Assembly: GCA_903896505.1 (NCBI GenBank)
Contig: CAITXU010000286.1
Location: 1-39,130, forward strand
From: an uncultured Verrucomicrobiota bacterium
Lineage (GTDB): Bacteria > Verrucomicrobiota > Verrucomicrobiia > Limisphaerales > UBA9464
Reading direction: 5' to 3'
DNA: 39,130 bases
A model generated the notes under the pieces. It saw only the letters and a list, made by a program, of their open reading frames with translations, was not told where the DNA came from and ran no database searches. This document shows positions 25,001 to 32,979 of this stretch, in pieces. Made by a program: the position numbers and the translations under genes. Every line of letters begins with the position of its first letter. Position 1 is the first letter of the stretch.

Positions 25001-26650
25001 ACCCAGGTTGGTTCCCAACGCCATCACGATCTTCTCCCGAATTGAGTCAATCGGCGGATTGGTGACTTGGGCGAACAATTGCTTGAAGTAGTCGTATAGC
25101 AGGCGGGGCTTGCGAGAAAGCACCGCGATCGGCGTATCGTCGCCCATGGACCCGACAGGCTCGGTCCCCTGGGTCGCCATCGGCTTGAGCAATTCCTCCA
25201 CCTGTTCCTGGTCCCAGCCAAAACTCAGCTGTTGGAGCGTCAAATCCAGTAGGTCCACCGGATGCCGATGGACGGCATCGGGCCGGGCGACTCGGGATAG
25301 TTCCACCAACCCGCGACTCACCCACTCCTCGTAGGGCTGAAGCGACGCAACGAACGACTTGACGGCATCATTGTCCAGCAATTCTCCCCGGAGAGTGTCG
25401 ACTGCCAAAATTCGCCCGGGTCCCAACCGCCCCTTGCTCACCACCTTGCGCTCATCCAGGGAGACAATGCCCACCTCGGAACCCATGACAATAAGTCCTC
25501 CCTCATAGATTTTGTATCGGGCGGGACGAAGGCCATTGCGATCCAGCGTGGCCCCAACAACCCTTCCGTCGGAAAAAACCACCGACGCCGGGCCATCCCA
25601 GGGCTCATTCAGGCAGGCATGATATTGGTAGTAGGCGCGCAATTTCGGGTCCATCTCGCTGGCATTTTCCCATGCCTCCGGTGCCAGCATTGTTACCGCG
25701 TGCAGCAGGTGGCGTCCTGAAAGGTCCAGGGCCTCCAGCGCGTTATCCAACGCCGCAGAGTCCGACCCTCCCGGCTGAATGATCGGGCACAAGGTTTCAA
25801 TATCCTCTCCCCAGACTTCCGAACTCAACTGACGTTCCCGCGCACGCGTCCAGTTCTTATTCCCCAGCAACGTATTGATTTCTCCATTGTGGGCCAGCAT
25901 CCGAAAGGGATGCGCCAGATGCCAGGTCGGGAAGGTATTGGTGGAATACCGCTGATGAAAGATGGCCAGGGCAGAAATGAACAGCGGGTCCTTTAAATCC
26001 GGATAAAACTTGGCCAGCTGCGGTGCATTGAACAGCCCCTTGTACACGATGGTCCGCGAACTGAACGACGGGCAATAAAACCCATCCACCCGCTCCCTCA
26101 TCGCGGCTCGTTCAGCCCTATTTCGAACCAGGAAGAGTTTCCGTTCATAGTCGTCAGCACTCCATCCCGGGTCCTTTCCCAGCAAACAATGCAGGATTTC
26201 AGGCATGGTCGAGCGTGCCTTGTCACCGAGGCATCGCGGATTCGTCGGCACCGGACGCCACGTGAGCAGATGGACGCCGTAGTGTTCACATGCTTCTTCC
26301 ACCAATTGACGGCATTTGGCCACCAGGTACTGGTTACCGGCCGGCGCGAACACCACCCCGACGGCCAAATCTTCCTCGCCAACTGCCTTGACACCCAATC
26401 GAACCGCTTCGCGCTGGAAAAGAGTCCGCGGCAACTGAGTGAGCACCCCGGCTCCATCGCCTGTCTTGGCGTCGGCATCCAATGCACCACGATGGGCCAG
26501 ACTGCAGAGAGCCTCGATCGCGTATTCAACGATGCGGTGCTCTTGTTTGCCGGAAATGTTCGCGACAAATCCGACGCCGCAGGCGTCATGCTCAAATTCT
26601 GGCCGGTACAACAATGGTGGCACGGCCGGGAGTGCGGGAAAGGGATTCAT
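22061..26650 (-). CDS. gltB: Glutamate synthase large subunit
   Basis: A 1529-residue enzyme from the preferred ATG. It converts 2-oxoglutarate and glutamine to two glutamates. A class II glutaminase domain follows a 23-residue propeptide; the nucleophile is Cys24 in HDACGVGFVA. The central and FMN-binding domains follow, with GGTGASPLSSIKNTG in the FMN-barrel. CAMFRVCHLNTCPVGVATQ holds the three Cys of the 3Fe-4S cluster. The last 250 residues are the GxxGG beta-helix. The small subunit gltD is not in the window. The frame is open to 26764, but Met at 26650 fits the propeptide length. A hairpin sits in its leader. ACT and GT4 genes follow closely. Confidence 0.97.
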   Translation of the reverse strand: MNPFPALPAVPPLLYRPEFEHDACGVGFVANISGKQEHRIVEYAIEALCSLAHRGALDADAKTGDGAGVLTQLPRTLFQREAVRLGVKAVGEEDLAVGVVFAPAGNQYLVAKCRQLVEEACEHYGVHLLTWRPVPTNPRCLGDKARSTMPEILHCLLGKDPGWSADDYERKLFLVRNRAERAAMRERVDGFYCPSFSSRTIVYKGLFNAPQLAKFYPDLKDPLFISALAIFHQRYSTNTFPTWHLAHPFRMLAHNGEINTLLGNKNWTRARERQLSSEVWGEDIETLCPIIQPGGSDSAALDNALEALDLSGRHLLHAVTMLAPEAWENASEMDPKLRAYYQYHACLNEPWDGPASVVFSDGRVVGATLDRNGLRPARYKIYEGGLIVMGSEVGIVSLDERKVVSKGRLGPGRILAVDTLRGELLDNDAVKSFVASLQPYEEWVSRGLVELSRVARPDAVHRHPVDLLDLTLQQLSFGWDQEQVEELLKPMATQGTEPVGSMGDDTPIAVLSRKPRLLYDYFKQLFAQVTNPPIDSIREKIVMALGTNLGARRSWLEETPDHARQVRLESPFLFDYELASLRSLPDPAFQAVTIPCHFPVEGGAGALETALMAACERAERAVDDGNTILILSDRGVDAKRAPIPMLLAIGGVHHHLIRAGKRLRCSVVCESGECRDVHHVAALVGFGASAVNPYLAIDTIRAEVEAGKYGEITLDKAVANYRKAIEAGLLKVMAKMGISTIASYRGGQIFEAIGIGQEVIDRCFFGTVSHIGGLGFNEIAVDSLRRHQAGYAVPEAAMLDVGGSYRVAKGGRGEYHAYNPQVVGTLHRFIKSAKREEFLKYMETVERREPVSPRDLLRFKTSANPVPVEEVEPIEDIRRRFTSAGMSLGALSPEAHECLAIAMNSIGGKSNSGEGGEDPSRYSTEKNSAIKQVASGRFGVTPAYLASAQEIEIKMAQGAKPGEGGQLPGHKVSPLIATLRFSVPGVPLISPPPHHDIYSIEDLSQLIYDLKQVNPRAKVCVKLVACAGVGTVAAGVAKAYADVVLISGHDGGTGASPLSSIKNTGSPWEFGVAEAQQTLMLNDLRSRIVIRTDGGMKTGRDLVMAALLGAEEYNFGTAALVAAGCAMFRVCHLNTCPVGVATQKEELRLKFKGKPENLVAFFNAVAQEVREILAQLGFRKLDEIIGRTDLLERRPSSDFPEDIRSKVDSLQLDRLLAQVDSSGTSTRIHTRERNERFGDSSLDDRIMTDARVALQGKGVAVLSYKINNTHRNIGTRVSGHIGYSFGDKGLPEGSRLEITLRGSAGQSLGCFLARGVRLILIGEANDYVGKGMNGGEIVVRPPDDVRYGWSDNSVVGNVCLYGATGGRLLAAGRAGERFGVRNSGGVAVVEGVGDHGCEYMTGGTVVVLGETGRNFAAGMSGGRAYVWDPENQLPGRFNPGMVELERLTHDDEAKRLEALIYAHLEATESPRAGGVLKSWSQSRSQFWVVVPRPAEARPSSQPVHEPEKPATESLLASQATVAVDPGTKY

Positions 26651-26664
26651 TGGGTTTCCTAACC

Positions 26665-26686
26665 GCGCGACACTGGTTCGTCGCGC
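26665..26686. promoter_or_regulatory. Hairpin in gltB leader
   Basis: GCGCGAC (26665-26671) pairs with GTCGCGC (26680-26686) around an 8-base loop, about 15 bases before the gltB ATG. It may influence translation or be a protein-binding dyad. No ribosome site is clear in the area. Confidence 0.4.
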
Positions 26687-26820
26687 AACACCAACTGTAT
26701 GGACCCGCAACCGTTCAGCGCAAAGCGATTTTATAGCATATCCGGAGGAAATTTTCGCTCCCATCCCTCCTCCACCACCCCATCACCGCTGCTCCGTTTT
26801 CCAATCCGCGTGCAGCCTGC

Positions 26821-28268
26821 CTACGGAGCCGCTTCTCCCCGCCAGAATTCAGATTCCAGGTGCAGTGGTTGGGTGATGTAGGAACGCCCCAAGGCATCCG
26901 TCAGCACGTTCGTCAGTAAGCTCCAGGTCGACATTTTTCCGGCCAATCGAGAGCTTTCAATGCGATAGAGCGTATTGGACAGCCCGTTCAACTCAATCCG
27001 GGCAGCCGCTGCCTTCTGGATCACGGAGAGAAGGGGTGGTGCCGGAATGACGCTGACGAGCGAGTGATTTCCGGTGGCTCCCCCTCCAAGCATCGTTGCC
27101 GTTCTTCCTGAAAGCCAACCGTTGGTCGAAACAACCACCGGCAGCGGACTGTTAATCGCTGTGCCATCTCCCAATCGTCCGCCCGAATTTATACCCCAGG
27201 CCACCAACACACCGTCCGAGGTCAGCACCAGAGTATGGGCAGCAAATGATGCCACCGAAACGACTTTGCTGCCCTTCAGAACTCCGTCCGTCCTGACAGC
27301 CACCGGTGAGGTTCGTGCGACCTTGGTGCCATCTCCCAACTGGCCATATTGATTGTCACCCCATGCAAAGAGTTCACCGTCGGACGACAAGGCAACATTG
27401 TGACTCAATCCACTAGAAATGGAAACAATGACCTTGTTGGACAAAACACCCGTGACATTCACCGCCACGGGGTAGTTTTGGTTGAGAACATTTCCAATTC
27501 CCAACTGCCCCGAAAGATTACGTCCCCAAGAATAGACCCGTCCCGACGAGGACAAGGCGAGGCTATGGTATTCGCCCGCAGCAACCGACTTGATTCGCAC
27601 CCCGGCCAGAACACCGTTGGTCGAGGTCCATACCGGGCTGTATCGCCGGGACCCGAATCCCCCACCATCACCCAATTGGGAAACGGTGTCGTCCCCCCAA
27701 CCTGCCACCTGGCCTTCGGACGTGACCACCAGGCAGTGGTAACCACCAGCGGCCATTGCCACGACCTTCTGTCCAGCAAGAATACCATCGGTTTTGACGG
27801 CCACGGGAGACCGCGCGGGCTTGGCGGTGCCATCGCCCAGTTGACCGCTTCCATTCACCCCCCAAGAATAGACAAGACCCGCAGTATCAAGCGCCACGGT
27901 AAAATCGCGTCCGACCGTGACTCGTTCGAGCACCCTACCCGCGAGGACACCAGAACTGTCCACCACGGTGGGCGACGGGTAGTTGATGAATATCCCGTCA
28001 GATATCGTTCCGATAATGCTCTGTCCCCAAATAAACGCCCGGCCGTCATCCGTGACGGCTGCGCTGTGAAGCCAACCGAAGCAAGCGCTACCACCTTCAA
28101 TCCGGCCAACTGATCGTTGGTACTGACCGGCACAGGAAGAATGGAACCTTGAAACGAACCGTTTCCCAGAACACCCGTCGAATTCGGGCCCCAGGCCAAC
28201 GGAAGCGATTGGCTGGAAACCTGCGCCGCCAGGACAGTGACGGACAGGATGACCGCGATGTTCTTCAT
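26821..28268 (-). pseudogene. Secreted RCC1-repeat propeller gene, single-base frameshift
   Basis: The gene begins MKNIAVILSVTVLAAQVSSQS (signal peptide), followed by RCC1 repeats of about 50 residues each (consensus like VVAMAAGGYHCLVVTSEGQVAGWG). Seven such units are visible, as expected for a seven-bladed propeller. Near 28076-28077 the frame is lost: the sequence reads ASVGFTAQ, but adding one G restores ASGWLHSAAVTDDGRAFIWG, a perfect repeat start. With that base added the length is exactly 483 codons. The downstream part alone is open from a GTG at 27966 to 26821. The C-terminal 90 residues form a separate tail ending FWRGEAAP. A sequencing error is possible. It lies 21 bases after ppk1. 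Confidence 0.7.
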
Positions 28269-28289
28269 GGAATAGGAAGGGAGCTGACG

Positions 28290-30473
28290 TTAGTGGGCTG
28301 GGGCTGCCTTTTTTCGGAGTGCGGGACGAAGCACAGGGGTCGACCGGGCATTTTCGGTTGCGGGGCTGCCGGATGCCATTTGGATGAACTCCGACTGACT
28401 GCGCCTTCGAGGAGTGCCCATTGTGGCCGGAGGAGGCGCGCTGGTCCCGTCGGGAAGTAACAGTCGAGCTTTTTCCGTGTCCGCCAGTTGGATCGGAAGA
28501 ATCTCTTCCATGATGCGGTCCCGGAGTCGGCCATCTTCCACAGGAAAGGCAACTTCGATACGCTTAAACAAATTCCTCGGCATCCAATCCGCGCTGGCGA
28601 TGAATACGTCTGGACGGCGTGCATTCTCGAAGTACCAAATCCGCGCATGCTCCAGGAAGCGGTCGACAATACTCCGCACCCGGATGCGCTCGCTCAATCC
28701 CGGTATTCCAGGTCGAAGACAGCAAATTCCCCGGACAATGAGGTCGACTTCGACGCCTGCCTGGGAAGCCACGTACAGGGCATCGATAATCTGGGTGTCC
28801 ACAAGCGCGTTCATCTTGGCAATGATTCGCGACGGCAACCCCTTCCTGGCATGGTCGGTTTCGCGGGCGATCAACTCGATCAGTCGACCATGCATCTCAA
28901 AATGAGCCACCAAAAGCCGTCGGGTGCCTTGAAACTGGCAAATTCCCGTCAGCAAATTGAATAAGTGGGTGGCGTCCTCCCCGAATTCCGGGCGACACGT
29001 CAGGAGACTGATATCCGTATAAAGCCGGGCAGTGGAAGGGTTGTAATTACCAGTCCCCAGGTGAAGATAACGACGGATGGTCTCATTTTCAGCCCGCACC
29101 ACGAGGGCCAGCTTGCAATGGATTTTATAGCCCACGAGGCCGTATACCACGTGAACGCCCGCTTCTTCCAAGGCTCGGGCCCAACGGATGTTGTTGGCTT
29201 CGTCAAACCGGGCCTTCAGTTCCACCACCGCTGTGACCTGCTTTCCGTTGCGGACGGCCTCCATCAAGGCACCGATGATTCGCGGATCACCACCCGTGCG
29301 ATAGAGGGTCTGCTTGATGGCCAGGACTTTTGGATCGGCCGCCGCCTGCTCAAGAAATTCAACCACGGTGGCATAGGTCTCATAAGGATGGTGCAACAAG
29401 ACATCCCCCTGACGGACACGCTCGAATATGTCGGTGGAGTTGCCAATCGAGCCCGCAGTTGCCGGAACAAAGCGGGTGTCTCTCAGCTCCGCCGGAAAGG
29501 TCCCCTCCAAAACCGCCATCAGTCGCCCGGCGTGTAGAGGGCCGTCAATCAGGTAACATTCGTCGGAACGTAATTGGAGATATTCCAGGAGTTCCGAGCG
29601 AATCTCCTCGGGGCAATCGTGGGCAATCTCAAGACGAACAGCCGCCCCTTTTCGGCGATTTTGTAGCTCCTGCTCGACCGCCACCAGCAAATCAGGTGTC
29701 TCCTCCTCGTCGATATACAACTCCGAATTACGCGTGACCCTGAAGAGCCAGCTCCCTTCAATCTGCGTTCCGGGAAACAAGTCGCCCAAATGCGCTGCGA
29801 CAATATCTGATAGAAAAATAAATTCATGCCCCTTCGAAATCGCCTCGGGAAGTTTCAGTAGATGCGGAAGTGCCCGGGGAACCTGGACAATGGCTCTCCT
29901 TTGCTCTGTTTCTCCGGTGTGCGACGCCGTCAATCGGACAATCAAGTGCAGGCGTTTGTTGGCCAGGTGGGGAAAGGGGTGCGAAGTATCAATCGCCAGG
30001 GGCGTAAGCACCGGGTGGACCTTTTCCCGATAATGCAGGTCCATCCATTTTCGAGCTTCTGAATTCAGCTCGGAGGGAATGCGAAAACGGATTCGATGTT
30101 CTGCCAGGGCGGGTTGAAGCATTTCGCGCCAGCCTCGATAGGCCGTATCCACCAATCGATGAGCCCGAAGGGTCAATGCCTTGAGCGACTGATCGGGCGT
30201 CATACCGTCCGGGGTCGGCTGAGTCACTCCGTCCTCCACTTCCTGCTTCATCCCCGCGACGCGAACTTCAAAAAACTCGTCCAAATTGGAGAACGTGATG
30301 GCGAAGAATTTGACCCGCTCGAGAAGTGGAACGGAGGGATTCAATGCCTCGTCCAGAACCCGTTGATCGAATTCGAGCCAACTGAGTTCGCGGTTAAAGT
30401 ACCGGGCTCCCTCAAACGGAGCGGAGCTCAAGGATTTCGATGACATGCAACAGACCGACGATGAAACGGCCAT
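28290..30473 (-). CDS. ppk1: Polyphosphate kinase 1
   Basis: A 727-residue enzyme that reversibly transfers the terminal phosphate of ATP to polyphosphate chains. The start of the conserved protein is ARYFNRELSWLEFDQRVLDEA. HLGTGNYNPSTARLYTDI holds the autophosphorylated His of the family. VDLIVRGICCLRPGIPGLSERI and RIWYFENARRPDVFIASADWMPRN are other conserved PPK1 segments. A 40-residue Pro/Ser-rich tail follows the core. A Met at 30446 is a possible shorter start. It lies 55 bases after the DUF2231/cytochrome c gene and is followed by the RCC1 gene. Confidence 0.96.
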   Translation of the reverse strand: MAVSSSVCCMSSKSLSSAPFEGARYFNRELSWLEFDQRVLDEALNPSVPLLERVKFFAITFSNLDEFFEVRVAGMKQEVEDGVTQPTPDGMTPDQSLKALTLRAHRLVDTAYRGWREMLQPALAEHRIRFRIPSELNSEARKWMDLHYREKVHPVLTPLAIDTSHPFPHLANKRLHLIVRLTASHTGETEQRRAIVQVPRALPHLLKLPEAISKGHEFIFLSDIVAAHLGDLFPGTQIEGSWLFRVTRNSELYIDEEETPDLLVAVEQELQNRRKGAAVRLEIAHDCPEEIRSELLEYLQLRSDECYLIDGPLHAGRLMAVLEGTFPAELRDTRFVPATAGSIGNSTDIFERVRQGDVLLHHPYETYATVVEFLEQAAADPKVLAIKQTLYRTGGDPRIIGALMEAVRNGKQVTAVVELKARFDEANNIRWARALEEAGVHVVYGLVGYKIHCKLALVVRAENETIRRYLHLGTGNYNPSTARLYTDISLLTCRPEFGEDATHLFNLLTGICQFQGTRRLLVAHFEMHGRLIELIARETDHARKGLPSRIIAKMNALVDTQIIDALYVASQAGVEVDLIVRGICCLRPGIPGLSERIRVRSIVDRFLEHARIWYFENARRPDVFIASADWMPRNLFKRIEVAFPVEDGRLRDRIMEEILPIQLADTEKARLLLPDGTSAPPPATMGTPRRRSQSEFIQMASGSPATENARSTPVLRPALRKKAAPAH

Positions 30474-30528
30474 GGCCCCGATGACAAGCCGCCGTTCGGT
30501 TACGTTTTTCGTACCGGAAAGGTAAAAT

Positions 30529-31506
30529 CTATTTGGTTCCAGCCCCGTTGACGGGGGCGCCAGCCAAAATCCACCGGACGACCGCCAGCGTTTCCGTGTC
30601 CGTCATCTGCTCCTTGCCCTCGGGCGGCATGGCGTCGTCATCCGTTCTGGGCAGCAGCAAAACCTTGACCAACCTGCTCTTGCCCGGGTCCCCGGGAACC
30701 ACCGTCGGTTCCCCACTCTTGCCACCTCGAAATAGGGCTTCTGGATTATCCAGCCGGAGCTTTCCCTTCTGCTTGTCCGGCCCGTGGCAGGAGTAGCATT
30801 TTCTAGCTAAAGCCGGTTCCACCGATGCAGAAAACAAATTGGTACTTCCATCGGACAACGGCTCCCCCCCCGAATGGGAATTCCTCGGCGATCCACCCAG
30901 AAAACCTGGAATATTCTGTGTCAGAAATGTGGAACCGTGAGTCAGGCTCCCTCCCTGGTGCCCTGCGGCAACCAAACAGATGACGCTCATCCCTAAAACT
31001 GAACGATATCCCAACCGGAGCGCCTTTCCAGAATGCCTTTGGCCAGCCCATTGTAACGCGCAGGCAAGAGCGACCAGCACCGTCACCGCCAGACCGAAAA
31101 ACCGGTGGTCGGACAGTAATTCCGGTTCAAATTCGCCATGACCGGCCCTCAAAAGTCCCAAGCCGGCCGCCAAAGCAGCGGCTGCGGTTGTGAGGATCAG
31201 CACCGATCCGATCAACCGGGGAGGCACTTCGCGAGGAAACCGTACCGATGCCACCTCGAGCAGAGCGGCGAGGGTGAGAAAACCAATCGGATAATGCAGG
31301 AGCACCACGTGAAACGGCCCCAAAAAGGCCGACCAATCCACCCCAGGCCCCTGTGCGGCGGATGCGGAAGAAGCACAAGCCAAGCTCAACCCAATAGCGA
31401 TTGCTCGAGCACTCCCACATCCCAGCCGGGTAAAAAACGTAGAACAATACAAACCCACACAAGGTGGGACGCTTGGAGGATTGAATCGCATCAAGCCAGT
31501 TTCCAA
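30529..31506 (-). CDS. DUF2231 membrane domain fused to planctomycete-type cytochrome c
   Basis: A 325-residue protein. The N-terminal half has about four membrane helices in the DUF2231 pattern (GPFHVVLLHYPIGFLTLAALLEV, followed by further helices). A linker leads to a haem-binding CxxCH in KCYSCHGPDKQKGKLRLD, then DDAMPPEGKEQMTDTETLAVVRWI, the PSCyt1 (planctomycete cytochrome C) pattern with the distal Met in MPPE. It probably passes electrons at the outer face of the cytoplasmic membrane. The usual DUF1549/DUF1553 partners are absent. It follows the RND outer-membrane gene by 17 bases. The second Met (residue 6) is an alternative start. Confidence 0.88.
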   Translation of the reverse strand: METGLMRFNPPSVPPCVGLYCSTFFTRLGCGSARAIAIGLSLACASSASAAQGPGVDWSAFLGPFHVVLLHYPIGFLTLAALLEVASVRFPREVPPRLIGSVLILTTAAAALAAGLGLLRAGHGEFEPELLSDHRFFGLAVTVLVALACALQWAGQRHSGKALRLGYRSVLGMSVICLVAAGHQGGSLTHGSTFLTQNIPGFLGGSPRNSHSGGEPLSDGSTNLFSASVEPALARKCYSCHGPDKQKGKLRLDNPEALFRGGKSGEPTVVPGDPGKSRLVKVLLLPRTDDDAMPPEGKEQMTDTETLAVVRWILAGAPVNGAGTK

Positions 31507-31508
31507 TT

Positions 31509-31542
31509 ATCGGACAGTGTCAGTCATCGAACAGTGTCAGTC
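31509..31542. repeat. 17-base tandem duplication across the efflux channel stop codon
   Basis: Two adjacent 17-base copies (31509-31525 and 31526-31542) differ at one position. The outer-membrane gene's stop lies at the junction. The C-terminal PTDTVR would be encoded with or without the second copy, so the duplication is neutral for the protein. Confidence 0.8.
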
Positions 31543-32963
31543 GGAGAGCCCCATCCTCCACCAAGGGCCTTGACCAACTGAACGGTGACCACCAACCGCT
31601 GCCCTGCCAATTGAGCCAACTGTCGCTCCGAGGCCAATCGGGTTCGTTCGCTCTCGACAACTTCAAGATAACTGGCAAAGCCGGATTCGTACCGGGTCCT
31701 GGATAGGGATGCGGTCCTTCGCGCCGCCGTGACTACGTCCTGTTGTGCCTTGGATTGTTCGCCCAGCCAGTGAAGTCCTGCCAGGGAATCCTGCACCTCC
31801 CGGAACGCCGTGAGAACCCGGCCCCGATAGACAGCCACTCCCTCGTCATAGGTCGCCTCCGCTCTCCTCAGTGCCGCGCGGTTTCGACCTCCCTGGAAAA
31901 TCGGCAGTGTGATGCTGGGTCCGAGACTCCAAATCCGGCTATGCCAATCCAACAAAAGGCCGACGTCTGCACTTTCCCATCCAAACATTCCAGTCAACCG
32001 CACGGTCGGAAAGAATGCCGCCTTGGCCACTCCGATGCGGGCATTGCGAGCGGCGAGGTCGCGCTCCGCCTCGGCGACGTCCGGACGACGTTCCAAGAGT
32101 TCTCCAGGGAGCCCGGCTGGAATCACCGGAGGCACCGCATCAACGGGCAATTCCGTTACCTCAAGACGAAAATCGGGAGCGGCGGTCCCCACCAAAACTG
32201 CCAGACTGTTCTTCAGTTCCGCCCGTCGGCGCTCGACGGATGCCAGTTCTGTGGCAACCAGGGCCAACTCCGTTTCTGCACGTGCCAATTCCAGATCATT
32301 TGCCGCCCCCGCCTCAAAACGGGCTTGGACAAGAGTCCTGGCCTCCTGGCGGAAGCTCAACGTTTGCTTCAAGGTGGACAACTCCGTCTCGGTTGCCCGC
32401 CAACTGAAATACTCCTGAGCCACTTCCGCATTCAAGGTAAGGCGAAAGGCTTCAAAGGCGGCCGCCCGGGCCTCGGCATCCCGAACCGATGATTCCACAC
32501 TGCGACGAACCCGGCCCCAGAAATCGATTTCGTAGCTCAGGTCAAAGGGGACCTTGATATCATGGATGGCACCATTGGGATAAATGAGCCCGCCGTTGGG
32601 AGAATAGCGCGTCCGGCTGTAGCTTGGATCAAGCGATAGAGCCGGAAAATATTCCGCTCGGGCTGCGCGAGTCGACGCGCGTGCCTGCTCCAACCGGGCA
32701 AGTGCGGCCTTGAGGTCCTGATTGTTGGTTGTCGCCCGCAGTTCCAAGGCATCCAGAGCAGAGTCCTGAAATACCGTCCACCAGTTTCCCTTGGGCACTG
32801 CGTCCGCGGGATGCCCCACCTGCCACGAACCAAGACCGACGTCGGAAAACGTTGCCGGCACAGCATTGGTCGGACGTACGTAGTCCGGGCCAACCGAGGC
32901 TTGGGCCAATGCCGCCAATGTCAGTAGGACTAGCACCAAACGAATTCTGGAGAGCATCTTCAT
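31524..32963 (-). CDS. RND efflux outer-membrane channel (OprM/NodT family)
   Basis: A 479-residue protein of the TolC/OprM family that forms the exit duct of tripartite pumps. The mature start VGPDYVRP, the two duplicated coiled-coil halves, and the family motif PVIPAGLPGELLERRPDVAEAERDLAARNARIGVAKAAFFPTV are recognised by their shorter pieces GLPGELLERRPDVAEAE and FFPTV. NodT-type proteins normally have a lipobox Cys directly before VGPDY. Here the sequence is ALAQASVGPDY with no Cys, so the protein is probably cut by signal peptidase I rather than lipidated. It is third in the adaptor-permease-channel operon, 16 bases after the permease. Confidence 0.93.
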   Translation of the reverse strand: MKMLSRIRLVLVLLTLAALAQASVGPDYVRPTNAVPATFSDVGLGSWQVGHPADAVPKGNWWTVFQDSALDALELRATTNNQDLKAALARLEQARASTRAARAEYFPALSLDPSYSRTRYSPNGGLIYPNGAIHDIKVPFDLSYEIDFWGRVRRSVESSVRDAEARAAAFEAFRLTLNAEVAQEYFSWRATETELSTLKQTLSFRQEARTLVQARFEAGAANDLELARAETELALVATELASVERRRAELKNSLAVLVGTAAPDFRLEVTELPVDAVPPVIPAGLPGELLERRPDVAEAERDLAARNARIGVAKAAFFPTVRLTGMFGWESADVGLLLDWHSRIWSLGPSITLPIFQGGRNRAALRRAEATYDEGVAVYRGRVLTAFREVQDSLAGLHWLGEQSKAQQDVVTAARRTASLSRTRYESGFASYLEVVESERTRLASERQLAQLAGQRLVVTVQLVKALGGGWGSPTDTVR

Positions 32964-32979
32964 CCGAGGAATAATTGGT

